From Ramazzottius varieornatus (lineage: Eukaryota > Tardigrada > Eutardigrada > Parachela > Ramazzottiidae), in NCBI GenBank assembly GCA_001949185.1, contig BDGG01000003.1:2225261-2289260 (forward strand): 64,000 bases of DNA, read 5' to 3'. The translations under genes were made by a program, and so were the position numbers. Shown here piece by piece: positions 48,015 through 59,209 of this stretch. Within the stretch, counting starts at the first letter, position 1, and each line of letters starts with the position of its first letter. A model generated the notes under the pieces. It did not search any database, was not told the origin of the DNA, and was given only the letters and a program-made list of their open reading frames with translations.

Positions 48015-51000
48015 TCATATCACTAGACCAGCTTCTGTGTGACACCAAAAGTCGACTGGATACATGGAGCGATACAGCCTTGCGAGGTAGGTGTACAAGC
48101 TGGACCTGAATCCCAAATCGGTCGTCACAGCTTTCTGTGAAACAGCAACAACAATTTTGAAACTCAATTACCATCCGGTTCATCATTGGTTACGTGTTGA
48201 ATAATCGAGAAAAACTTTGTCAGAAAGCCGTTTTGATCAAGAGTTCTCATATCGCAACAAAATGCTACTCGATACGGATCACCTGCGGTAGTTCCCATTC
48301 CTATGCTGAAAAGTCTCACCCATGACATATCACTTACGCATTCATCAGTAAATATGTCTGCGCTTTTATCTCTGACATCCAGCTTCATCGTTCTCTTCTC
48401 CTCATCGGCTGAAATGCACTCTGAACCGTACACTTCCGTCAAGAGCACCCTGACGGCGTCAAAATACCGCCGCTTCTCGCTCAAGTCATCCCAGCTCAGT
48501 TTCGCTACAAGCACAAACCCATCAACATTGATATCCATCATTCTTCCCGTCATGCAACCAAAACGCAAACGAAAGTGCTTACGTAAAGGATCGCACGGTT
48601 CGTCCTCCTGTATATGCACCAACATACCCAACAAGGCATCGGATAACATATCCGCCACGGCGCTAGCGTCCCACTGAAACAAAAGACGGAACTCAATGCC
48701 GTTTTCTACAGACTCCCGTTTCCCTGAAATCTCACCTCAACGATCAAGGAAGACTCTTCTTTCTTGACCGTTATACAGTCAAGGAACCTGGCTTCGGTCT
48801 CTGAAACTAGTTCGACCTCCGAGCAGATATCCTGCATAAGATTTACCACGTTACCGAGACCGCCCGTATAGTGGATACAGACACGATGTGTGAGATCGGT
48901 CCTTGGCAAATCCGTTACATCTGAAAAGCAGAAAACGAGCCATACGTCAGTTCCACGATACCGTATGCAGTGATTAAGGTCAGGCTATTAAACGTACTTG
49001 GAATGTCTTTGACGTCGGCAAGGGTATACGTGAAGGCTTTCTTGAGTAGCATTCCCGAGAACTCCTCTCCGTCCCGAGGTCTCTTTTCGGCTAAAGCTCC
49101 GACGACTTTGACCGTCTTCTCCCCACGGAAGTTCAGCCCGACACTCCGCGTGTTGGCTGGCATGTGAATCTGGAACTTGTAGTCGGTCTGTTCAAACTCT
49201 CTCTGAAGACCCATTCTGAGGCGGCCCATTTCCGCTGCTTCACCATGCACCAAAATCTGTCGAAACAACATCCAAATAAGTATTAAAAGGAAAACCGCCA
49301 TTCAATGGTTGAACGTAACTTCTTACGATATGGGGAGGTTTCAGAGCAGTGACGAAGTCTTTGGTCTGTTGGAAGTCGGTGTGTGCCGAGAAGGACACGT
49401 AGTCGACCGACATCCTCATCGGTAACTTCTGTCCGGCGAGCGTCGTAATTTCTTTGGGTTCCGACAGGATTAGCTTGCCCAGCGTGCCTTCGACCACGTA
49501 ACCAGCGATGATACAGCCGTTCTTCGGGTCTGTACACCATAACTCGAAGAGCTCTCTCGACAGACCGCTCTGTAACATGCCGGGGGTGGCTATCACAACG
49601 CAGGGATCTTTATCATCAAAATCTTCCCTTCCCTAGAAAAAAAGACCTTGTTTTCGCACGAGAATAATTGAGACGTCGCGGTAAAGGTTTCCATCCAAAC
49701 CGTTGTCTCAAGTGGCTCACGTTTTCATTTTTATAGGCGAGAAAGTGCGCCAGTTGTCAAAACCATCGGTACAAGTTCATCTGGAAGAGTCAAAATTCAT
49801 TCTGAGTCTGGCTGGAACATTTACCCGAATAGGCTGGATGAATTTGAAGTTGAATGGATTATGAACGGCGATCTTTTTCTTGATTCTGTCATTCATGGCG
49901 CCGGTGTAGGTCTGATAGACAGCCATGCATTTCTTGGCCAAGACGGAAGCGTAGTAGATCGGGTATTCCTGCATTTCCGGATGCATAGCCCAGTATTCAT
50001 CTGTGGAAGAGCAGCCTTGCGAATGCGTCGATTACAAATTAGGTAGGGTGAAAATACTATACAAACCTAGTATGAGCTGGATTTCTTGTGCGCGGCCAAG
50101 TGCGAAGGCGGGAATGAGACATTTCCCACCTCTCATCAGAACGCTGCGGACTTGCTGTAGGAACCTGTGTTCTCTGGTTTCTCTGTCTTCATGAACATGA
50201 ATCCCGTAAGTCGCTTCCTGCAACAGACAATGGAGGTTATGGTAATGCCAAGGATATCGTGGCGCAATTACTTACCATGATGACCACATCGGCTCGTACT
50301 GAAGGAATCTCTGCAGCGCATAAATGTCGGTCTTCTTCTTTGGAAAAATCACCGGTGTACAATATCTGCAGAGAAATGTTATCGTCGGTCACGCTGATCT
50401 GAGATGCAGCATTTAGATGACCGTACCCGAACGCCAGCGATTTCGATCATGAACATGGCCGCTCCCAAGACATGACCAGCTGTATAACACCAGAATCGAA
50501 CTCCCCCAACTTCCTTTTCCTACAAAGATGGCCAAGTTATTTGTGACAACGGAGCGAGAGAGCTAACGGGGCAAGTGCATAGTACACAAAACCAACCTAC
50601 CTCGTGAAAGTCTAGGGTTTCGATTTTATCCATACTCTTCTCGATATCAGCTTCCGTAAATAGCTGCTCCTGTCCTTGGCTCACCCGCAGGAAATCACTG
50701 AGCATCCACCGGTAGATGGCTTTGGTGGCGTGGGTCATGAAGGTTCGTCCCTTGAATTTAGTCTTCATCAGGAAGAATGGTAGCGCTCCACAATGGTCCA
50801 AGTGAAAGCTAAAGGAACCTCACTTTGCAGTTTCCAAATAGTTCGTATATACTTCGCTTGCGCCGAATACTTACTGAGTTATCAACAAAAGCTCTATCTC
50901 ATCGACGTTGATGTGGTCAAGGTAGGGCAGCGAAGCATGTCCGTTGAAGGCCGGATGAATACCCATGTCCAACAGGATCTTCTTCCCCTTGAAGTCCAGA

Positions 51001-51744
51001 AGGATACACGATCGACCGACCTCTTGACCAGCTCCACTGTAACAGGAGAATATGTTAGACAGACTAGAGTGGCTGAATAAGTACTGTCTATGAAGGGAAC
51101 CCAGGCTTACAGTGGTCTAACGGAAAGAATATCTTCTTCATCAACATTCCGTCCTTTTCCCTCACGTTTACCGCCTTTCGTACGGGCAGTCGGTGGAGTG
51201 ACTTGGACTTGTCCGCCACCTCGTTGATACGGCCGGACCGGCGCCACTCGTGGTCCTGCTGGACTTGTTCCACCCTGCATAGGGTACGTCATGTTGTTTC
51301 CGCCAGGTCCAGAAAACATTCCAGAATCCGGACGAGGTCCTGCACCAGGCGGTGGTCCCATAGGCGGTCCACGCATGCTCATGTTGACGCTGCCTGTAAT
51401 TACAGCAGAACACACTGAGCAGCTATATACCAACCCAACTTCCGGTGGCAACATTTACCTGGACCGAAGCCGCGCATCGGCGGTCGGCTGAAGCCTCCCG
51501 CAAAATCTCCTCGTGGTCCTCCTGGCCCGTAGTTACCGCCAAAGTTGGGTTGAGGTGGGAAGCCTGGCGGGCCGCGCACACCAGGAGGAAAGCGACTCCG
51601 GGCGGCATTCATGGCCATCATGTTGACGTTCTGTCCTCCCGGAAATTGCGAAGCGTTACCTTGCATTCGCGACTGGATCTGATTCGGCATTCCTCGTGGT
51701 CGGAACAGACCTCGCTCCGGTTGTCCCTGCTGTGGTCTCGACAT
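48015..51744 (-). CDS. CPSF3: CPSF73 pre-mRNA 3'-end endonuclease
   Basis: Zinc-dependent metallo-beta-lactamase/beta-CASP endonuclease that cleaves pre-mRNA at poly(A) and histone sites. Fourteen exons: 51459-51744, 51111-51393, 50875-51036, 50601-50808, 50427-50519, 50276-50365, 50067-50217, 49825-50000, 49327-49632, 48998-49256, 48736-48920, 48583-48673, 48338-48504, 48015-48134; 858 aa. Motifs: [20 protein letters not shown], the metal site [50 protein letters not shown], the beta-CASP block [16 protein letters not shown], and FSAHTDF. The C-terminal domain ends in a short exon ([19 protein letters not shown]). Human CPSF73 is 684 aa and starts just before RPLGAGQE; here about 165 extra residues rich in Gly, Pro, Met and Arg precede it. 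It is divergent from the AT-hook gene. Confidence 0.96.
49698..49770. repeat. Hairpin repeat family 1 copy, CPSF73 intron
   Basis: AACCGTTGTCTCAAGTGGCT and GTGCGCCAGTTGTCAAAACC around TTTTATAGGC. Confidence 0.7.
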
Positions 51745-52127
51745 CCTGATAATTCGTATATATCCGCAAAAGTATAAAAGGGAAGAATTCGCAAAAAAAG
51801 GTCTATGATTCATTCTAAAGCTCCGCTGGAAGGCCAGCCTTTTGGGCGGAGCTCTCTCAATACATTTTCGACAACCATACAGGGCGCCAACCTCGCTGCT
51901 TTTCTTATATATGGTACGCGGTGGCCAATAAAGATCAGCCATGCTTTACCAATTACCAGTTTCCAGTTTCGCAATCTCACCATAGCGCTTATCATTCTTT
52001 GTTCGTGTTTTCCAAATTCCAATATGCATTTCTAAACTTTAACTTTTTGTTTGAAGTTATTGTTGCTCCTTGCTCGTACTTGCTCCGGAGGTTACTGCTT
52101 GGTTCTTGCCTTGGGCTTGCAGAAAGC
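51745..52127. promoter_or_regulatory. Divergent promoter region between CPSF73 and AT-hook gene
   Basis: A 383-bp gap separates the two start codons on opposite strands, so the promoters probably overlap. TTTCTTATATATGG at 51900-51913 is the only TATA-like word I note. Confidence 0.5.
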
Positions 52128-53225
52128 ATGCCCAGAGACGTCAAAGACGTGACTCGTATTGTAGCTACACCGTCCACAGCGCCTGTCCCCATCAAACGCG
52201 GACCTGGACGCCCACCAAAGAATCCTCCTGCAGTGCAAGTACAAGCTACACCGTTAACCTCGTTACCCCCAGGTCCAAGACAGCCTGCTACGTTTCACGG
52301 CCGATCAGGAGAAGCAAGGAAGGAAATTGGCAATTGCGGATCGCGCGAGAAGAAAAGGGGAAGAGGACGGCCACCGCTCAAACGTCCTGCGGTACAGCCT
52401 GATTCGGAAAGCGAGGACGACATACCTGCAACGTTCTCCGATGTGGTCAAGCTTATCATCCAGAAGGTCCAGGAGACGCAGGTAAAACTTCCGGGCCGGT
52501 TAATAGTAGGTAACCGTGCTAAAATCTATTCGCAGCTTACACAATATGGGTCAGAATTCCAAGTGTTACCGCGATGACGTTATGCGCGTGTGAAGCTGGG
52601 TGTTTAGCACAGCCCTGATTGGGTCCAGCAGGCTGCTGCCCCGGATCTTCGGAGATGCCTTTCGCTGCTCCTAGCATTCTAATATTGACTTTTCTAATTA
52701 GGGACCACAAACTTTCACTATCTAATCACTTTTGCTTACAGCGCGAGATCAATACGATCGAGGAGTCTTACGACAATTACAAGAAACACTGTTACAGCTC
52801 GACGGTCTTGGCCATGAGGTTCTACGCTGCCGTACCACAGCTCCATGAACGCGTTGCCGCTGGGGCTTCGTTCGATGAGTAAACCTATAGGTTCAAATTA
52901 TGAAATCGAAAAGGAGCGTCAGCACAGCTTGATCTACCTTTGTTGATTCCAGTGATCTCTTGGAATCCGTCTTCGCAGAGCTTTTCCCACAGAATGGAGA
53001 CGTAAAGAAGAAGCCTCCTGGCCAAGAAACCACTACGCCTGGAAAGATATCTGAACACGATGACACGAAGAGATTGGCACAATCGGCTGAGAAAGGCAGG
53101 GTGGACAGAGAATCGCATGCTGGTTCCCGATCTCCGCGACGGTAATTTTACTTACAACGATTCGTGCCTATTCTTTTGTCACATCTGCGTTTTCTTCTTA
53201 TTTCAGATCTTCGCGAACACATTGA
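52128..53225 (+). CDS. AT-hook protein of unknown family
   Basis: Probable nuclear DNA-binding protein. Exons 52128-52481, 52742-52878, 52953-53141, 53207-53225 give 232 aa. It has two AT-hooks, KRGPGRPPKNPP (about residue 22) and KRGRGRPPLKRP (about residue 75). A short acidic stretch (DSESEDDIP) and a helix-rich segment of about 70 residues follow (DVVKLIIQKVQETQREINTI, then YKKHCYSSTVLAMRFYAAVP and DEDDLLESVFAELFP). This helical segment looks conserved but I do not recognise it. The tail is basic and Arg/Ser-rich (SRSPRRSSRTH). If intron 53142-53206 is retained the protein ends at 53145 instead. The start is the first ATG after the AT-rich leader; the frame is open further upstream without a compelling alternative. 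Confidence 0.7.
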
Positions 53226-54103
53226 ATTTTTTTATACCTGAATGATGAAGTGTTTACAGGAAAAGAATTACCTCTCTTACTTTTAAAGCCTTTTTCTCAA
53301 ATTACGATTTTAAATATTTTTCGAAATAATAGCGCTTGTAAATTTTACGTACGAACTTGAGCTTGCTCTCTTGCTCATTCCTTTTGCAGGATTTTTCCTG
53401 CTCGTTGCTCTTGATATTGTCCGTGATGCATATGTCACTGCTATTTTTGGTGAATGTGTCTGTAAAGAAAACAAACCCGCCAAGACCGATGATTGTTCCG
53501 AAGTTTCCCGTCATCCAATAGGGATCGATTTCCGTTGGTTGGATGTGCAGCACCTCCGGCAAGTCGTTTGCTGCTTTGTTCGTTATGAGTTAGTCTGGTG
53601 GGGACTCATGGGCGGGGAGTACTGCCAGTTGTGGATGACTGTTTGCCACTTCCCTCACAGCCGTACAAGTGCAACCGGCAGTAGTCCCCGATCTGATGCC
53701 TCACTTACCGCTATTCTTCCTTTCTTCTTTTGCCCTCCACGACTGCGCCTTTCCGTCACTTACTGTTCATGCTTATGGTAAGCCACCCACTCGGCAAATT
53801 CGCTTGATTTTTTTAGATATTCCTCAGATATTCTTACTTGCCTCTTAACGAGTGCTGTGAATTTGCGGGTTGTTCTAGGTCGCTGATCGTACTTGGAGCG
53901 TAGCTTTCGGCAGTCTGCATAAATTTCCTCACGGGACCTTGGTGATTACGATTGAGTGTTTGCTGATCTTTCTTGATCTACGTGCAGTGGAATTCCACCG
54001 TTCGTCATTGATCTTCCGGATTAGAGGCGCGTCTTTCTACGTAAGTTCCTAACACACAACCAACGGAATCAAATTGGAGTATGTTTAGTTTACTTTTAAG
54101 GGT

Positions 54104-54535
54104 GATGCTATAGGCAACCCTTGAAACCCCGTTTGGCTATAGGCACCCACATCAGACCTCGTTTAGCTATGAGCACCCTGGTTTGATTCATTAATTCAAA
54201 CACCCCTTTGATGCGATATCACTATGGACACCCCTGTTTTTGAAATCAGTCTTTCTTTCGGAATTTTTGGCCAGATATACGCTGTGTTACAATCGAATGT
54301 ACTGTAGTAATCTTGACCATCCCATTGCCCAGTGTGAGCATACTATTCTGTCTAAGAACATAGTTTCTACCTCTCAGTAAAATTAGGGGTGTCGATAGCT
54401 ATGTGCCGAATTAGGGGTTTCCTAATTAATCAATTGAACGGGGGTGCCTTTAGCAAAACAGGAATAAAATAGAGGTGCGATAGGGGTGCCTATAGCCAAG
54501 CGGGGGTTTTAGCGGTGCCCATAGCCATTTCCTAC
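54104..54535. repeat. Fold-back element built of GCTATAGGCACCC-type units
   Basis: The left part carries about five spaced units of GGCTATAGGCACCC or close variants (AGCTATGAGCACCC, CACTATGGACACCCC), spaced about 30-35 bp. The right part carries the complementary forms (GGGGTGCCTATAGCC, CGGTGCCCATAGCC). The outer ends pair: GATGCTATAGGCAACCC at the left against GGTGCCCATAGCC at the right. About 430 bp in total, with the middle roughly 100 bp unrelated. Confidence 0.8.
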
Positions 54536-55113
54536 TTTTAGATATATGGCTGCCGATTGACGTGAAGCTCTTGTCCCATGGCGTTTTGTGTTATATGGGA
54601 AAAGAGAGGACCCTTACAGGTGCCGTCAAAGTTCGTGGGAATCGGCACTGGCAGAGTACGAAGTACTCGAGCGTCGACGTCAGGCAAGCTCGTGCTTGAC
54701 CCGACAATCGACGATGCTGCTCGTGCATATCTGATTAATATGGCCGCATGTTATGCCATGTTAGATAAACATTTCTAAACCATCAAATTACACCCCAACC
54801 CGATGCAGCTCCATTGCTGTCATTCCCGCGGGGTCCGGCCCATCCGGGTTGAATTTCGACCAGTGACGCCACGCGACATATTGTTCAAACATGATGCTAC
54901 GATTATGAGTTTCTCGCTTCGTCCTCGTTAATGCCCAGCTCTGAAATTAATGACCTTTGTTTGATTACTCTGATGGAAACAGTTAACGCTGAATAATGGA
55001 TTTTATTAATTTTCTGTTTCCATGTCGTTTTTTTTTGTAGATGAAAACCCAGTCTTGAATGGAATTTCGAACCGTGGGTAATATCAGGCCACGATCCATG
55101 TGGCCAATTGTTA

Positions 55114-55181
55114 TGTCAAGTAGCGCATGTTGTTGTTGTTAATGACTGAAGATGTGCGCCACTTGGAAAAACGATCTGGTT
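55114..55181. repeat. Hairpin repeat family 1 copy, intergenic
   Basis: GTCAAGTAGCGCATG and GATGTGCGCCACTTGGAAAA followed by ACGATC. Confidence 0.75.
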
Positions 55182-55757
55182 CCTTTCGTTTGCCCGCGCG
55201 CGTCCCATGTAGCGAAATCCTCGAAGAACCCCAATTATGGTATTTCGAGTTTGAGAAAGTTTCGGGGACTCACTTGACGCAGATGATGGAAAAACAGAGT
55301 AGCGGCAGCAAGCGGATGAACACGCAGAGAAACTCGGTAGACAATTTGTACTACATGATGCATTAATTTGATCACTTTGTCGGGCAACTCCTGAGGAGAA
55401 ACCCAAGAAGAGCATTAAAGCCCGATTGCAGCCTCTCTTACTGTTGCACGCATTATATATGGTAATGAAGGGTGACGAAAGAACTTCCCGGTGAGGTAAA
55501 GAACTTATTCTATTGTCGGTGAAAAATGAGCTTTGGTTCAATTTCCGCGTGATAGTCCGCCACCGTGACGTTTTTCCGGTTCCACGATGAGCCTCATGTC
55601 GTCAGCGTTTTGTTAGTCGTGACTCCATGCTGAAAGCCTGTCATCTCCTGATCACTCATGACAAACCTTTTCAATGGTTTATATCGCTCTGTTAAACTTG
55701 GCGCTCTTTGCAGATGAAGGACCAGTGACGACAGCGCGACACTTACAGAGGTGAAAG

Positions 55758-58700
55758 ATGGTCAGTCTGTCGCGCTTTACGGACTTGCGTGATCGTCTGC
55801 AGACCCAGATTTTCACTTTTGTTGTACCCAAGACTATTCTCAGTGGATATCACTCCGAAATGCAGAGTAAAGACTTCTTTTACGGATACCATAAGTGGTA
55901 CGTACAATCCAGTCGAAAACTGAGACTTTCACGCACCTGCGTACAGTGACCTAAGCAGACTTTATGGTGGGGTTGTATGTATAGGTACTCGGGAACTTTC
56001 GTCTGCGGGCTTTTTCAGTCTTTCTTTTTCTTTGGTCTTCTTTAGGGCTTTTATGACATCACTTTTGTAGGTACATAGTCTTTACGAAGACGGAGCATCA
56101 TTTGTGCGGGTCCGTCCGCCTTCGCGCCGAACCGAGTCCCAACGTGATGACATGCACGGTTGATTTCACAATCATCCTATACAACCGCGAGCACTTTAGC
56201 CGCAATGAAATCTATCACATTAAGAACGCCGTCTTCACCACGGATTGTCCCACACAGGCTTGTCCCAATTTTGTTGGATTAGAAGACCTTCTTTCGCGCC
56301 AGTTCACTGACGAGCAGACGGAGTTCATCGTCGACCTGGTACTAAAAAACCCACGGACCACTTATGAAGACAGCATTCAGGTGTGATGTGAAACTTTACA
56401 GCCGACCGTTTCTGGTGAACGTAACGTATGTGGGGTCATACGCTCGCACAGGAAAAGCATGATGTCGATAATTAGGCGTAGCCGGATCATCATCCAATTA
56501 CTGGCTCGTTTCGGCAGCGGCTAAGTGCTGAATGCTCTGTGTTTCTGATGCAGTCCTACCTGTGAGATGTGACAGTTCAAACGCCCGATTTCAGCTTCGG
56601 ACGGTACATGGGTACACGGGGCTGCTCGCTATGCTGTTCGCATGAGACCGATTAGCTGATCTGACACCCGCTTGATTACTTGATCAGGTCAAGCCATGAC
56701 CGGACATCGATCAGCTGATCGTGCTGCGCAGCGCATGGCCAGCAGTCTCGTGGTGAAACGCTGTTCGGTTGCAGAAGAAGCAGCTGTTACATCTCACAGG
56801 TAGGACTGTATCTAGAACGCTGGCAAATGATCTGACCAAGAATGTTTTCTCTAGTGGCGCATTCTTTCCGCCGACCACAATGAGTACGTGCGCCACTGAA
56901 AACAACGATTGAATTCACTTCATTTGCCGACATTCCCTCTACTGTTAGCCACCCACCTACTGTCTTGCTAATCAGGAAGTAGTGCATGAAATACCGCAGC
57001 ACAGGATCAATACCGTATCGAAAATTGAAAACAGAACTACGGACTATTTTCATTATGGATGATAACTGAGCTCGCGAGAAACGGGCGGAATTCTTTTTGG
57101 TCATGAGAAGCAGCAGATGTTCATTTTAAATGAAGAAATGTCGAATGATGAGTTCTAAGCGTCCTGAATCTTTTCACTTTTCACAGATGCCTTCGAGGTT
57201 GAAAGGCAGACCGATTGAGCGGTTGGAAAGCTCCTATTTTGCTTTCGGGAATTTGGAGTGGAATTTGGTACTAATGCCCACCGCGGCCGGAACTTTGGTG
57301 AAACTCAACCGCATGACACATTTCGAGCACAGTTGCCAAACAAAGTTTCGAATATTAGTCGGCAGTCCCACCAACGCCAAACATTCTCGGTTCGTCTCAT
57401 CACTGCAAGAAAGTATATCGGATTTAGCAGGGACGGGAGAGTCGATCATGCTAAACATCGCCCTCGAGGTACTTACTTCCCTGCATTATTATTCCGCGCA
57501 CCGCTCCTGTTTTTTCGTGTCGTCCCTTCCCCGTGTGGAAACACATCAATTGCGCCAATTATTGAGGATATGAATAGACCAGACAACAAACCATTATGTC
57601 GTTAGACGTCAAGTGCGCCCTCTAATCCCTCCACCATTTCGCCGGAAAGTCAATAATTTCCCTCCCTTTACATCCGACGACTGAAACTAAACAAAAATGA
57701 ACCAGAGCCGTTTTATTTCTAATTTTTATTTTTCAAACCTTAGCATTCAAGTACTGTATTAGAAGTGGGTTTTGGTGAATCCGAAACCCTAACCCAATCA
57801 TGCATCACCTATCTGCATGCAGCCTTGTGGTATTTTTGACATAACATTTTTGTACGTAGGTACATGAAGCTGGAGAGTTTTGTTCTGAGTTGTTCCAACC
57901 TATGCCGAATCGTCATGATTATTTTGTGTCGACATTCATTTTCCTTTTAGGATTACATTGAGGGGAATCAGCTGAAAATTGGAGTGGAGATGTTCTCGGC
58001 GAACCTTCTCAGCGAGATCATACTTCCGGGTCTTCAGCAAGTCATGCATTTCTACGACCGCGACAAGCAGACATGGCACATGCAGCTGGGGACCTTGGAG
58101 CGCGGCGAGACGGAGTACCTCAAAGTGAATTTGTCCTATGACGATGTCAAGCAAGTCCCTCGGGATCACGCGCGTTATATCTCGTGGAAGCTCCACGTTC
58201 GGCCTGTCAACATCAACGCCACGTCCAAAACCGAGATCGTCGGTCCTTTTTGCAAGTACTACCAACAGAGGGATGTCGATTTTAGCTATGAGATCGCCAC
58301 GCACACTCCGCTCACACAGGTGTGATCTTTTGCCGTCCATGCTGGGTTTCATGTCGGTGTTTAGGGCTTGAACGGATATCGAGTGTTTGCTTAACAGGTT
58401 ACTAACCGTTCCACTTCCGGTCGTGACGCTTTTGCCGCTCCCGAGGGCCTTACGGAGAACTCGTATATTGTCCTAGTGGAATGGCTCCATATTCATCTCT
58501 TACTACCCAGCCAGTTTCATCATTATGATGATCTTCATCGAATGCAGTATCACCAAATGTACTTCGAACCTTGAACCATAACAAGACGGCTACCGTGTAA
58601 TATGTTCCATTTTGATGTTTTGCAGGCGCCTTGAGTTCGCTACCGTACAAGCAGAGAGCTACAACCTGGAGCGAACCTTACTGCAATATCAGCATGGCTT

Positions 58701-58779
58701 CCATCCCAATAACGCCGTTAGCCTCAAAGCCGCAAACCACTCAACTTCCGAGAACGAACCACAAGTCAATGGGTTCTAG
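55758..58779 (+). CDS. Uncharacterised multi-module beta-rich protein (possibly MATH/TRAF-like)
   Basis: Not confidently recognised. Exons 55758-55897, 56071-56380, 57187-57468, 57951-58319, 58398-58462, 58626-58779 give 439 aa; every junction keeps frame. No signal peptide or membrane helix. Module 1 (about 1-150) has FFYGYHKWYIVFTKTEHHLC followed by DFTIILYNREHFSRNE, a pattern like MATH domains. Module 2 (about 150-245) starts FAFGNLEWNLVLMPTAAGTL and module 3 (about 245-370) has NQLKIGVEMFSANLLSE, then WKLHVRPVNINATSKTEIVG. The last exon is helical and charged (EFATVQAESYNLERTLLQYQ). If intron 58463-58625 is retained the protein ends at 58574. Intron 56381-57186 is the longest in the window and holds a hairpin repeat. 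Likely cytoplasmic scaffold; function unknown. Confidence 0.75.
56841..56920. repeat. Hairpin repeat family 1 copy (reverse orientation)
   Basis: TTTTCTCTAGTGGCGCATTC and CGTGCGCCACTGAAAACAAC around CCGACCACAATGAG. Confidence 0.7.
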
Positions 58780-59070
58780 CCAGTTCCATATATTCATAAT
58801 CTAATTCATGTATCGCACATTTATTTTTATTTTAATACTTGGACGTTACTGAGAGCACTACGACACAGACGTTACAAAAGTACACAAGCCAGAATTACAT
58901 TCATTTCGGGGTTTGGAAGGTTAGACAGGCAAGAATGTCATGCGACTGTTGGGTTTCTCGGTTCCGCGCAAAAGGAACGCCGTAGAAATAATGATATCAG
59001 TTAGTGAGCTCAAGTTTAAAAATACAGATGAAGAGATGAGCAAGTGCCGTCGACCACTTTGCTCACACAG

Positions 59071-59142
59071 TATTCCCTCGATGGTTGTGGGCAACATTAA
59101 CGGCGACAGTCACGTGATTCGAGAAACCATCGAGGGAATATA
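59071..59142. repeat. Perfect 15-bp inverted repeat near methyltransferase 3' end
   Basis: ATTCCCTCGATGGTT and its exact complement AACCATCGAGGGAAT flank a loop of about 40 bases that itself contains TCACGTGATTCGAG. It lies about 70 bp beyond the minus-strand stop codon. Confidence 0.85.
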
Positions 59143-59209
59143 GCATTTGCGGAAGATTTCGGGGAAGTACCCAATCGATCCCATGTTCTTCCCTTCGACA
59201 GAAGAAAAG

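Larger units (their letters stand above)
53226..55757. other. 2.5 kb with fold-back repeat; no confident gene
   Basis: A minus-strand open stretch at 53302-53562 (LPEVLHIQPTEIDPYW, then a hydrophobic GTIIGLGGFVFF and a Lys-rich end) has a plausible upstream acceptor and could be the last exon of a small membrane protein, but no further exon is found. Plus-strand stretches at 53371-53781 and 54578-54780 are open without recognised domains. The fold-back element at 54104-54535 and a family 1 hairpin at 55114-55181 are the clear features. Confidence 0.4.

Noticed and set aside
53302-53562. Possible last exon of a small membrane protein on the minus strand
   Set aside because: One hydrophobic segment and one acceptor are not enough; no second exon found.
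54578-54780. Short plus-strand frame ending AACYAMLDKHF
   Set aside because: Two different frames over the same bases look equally protein-like, and no family is recognised.
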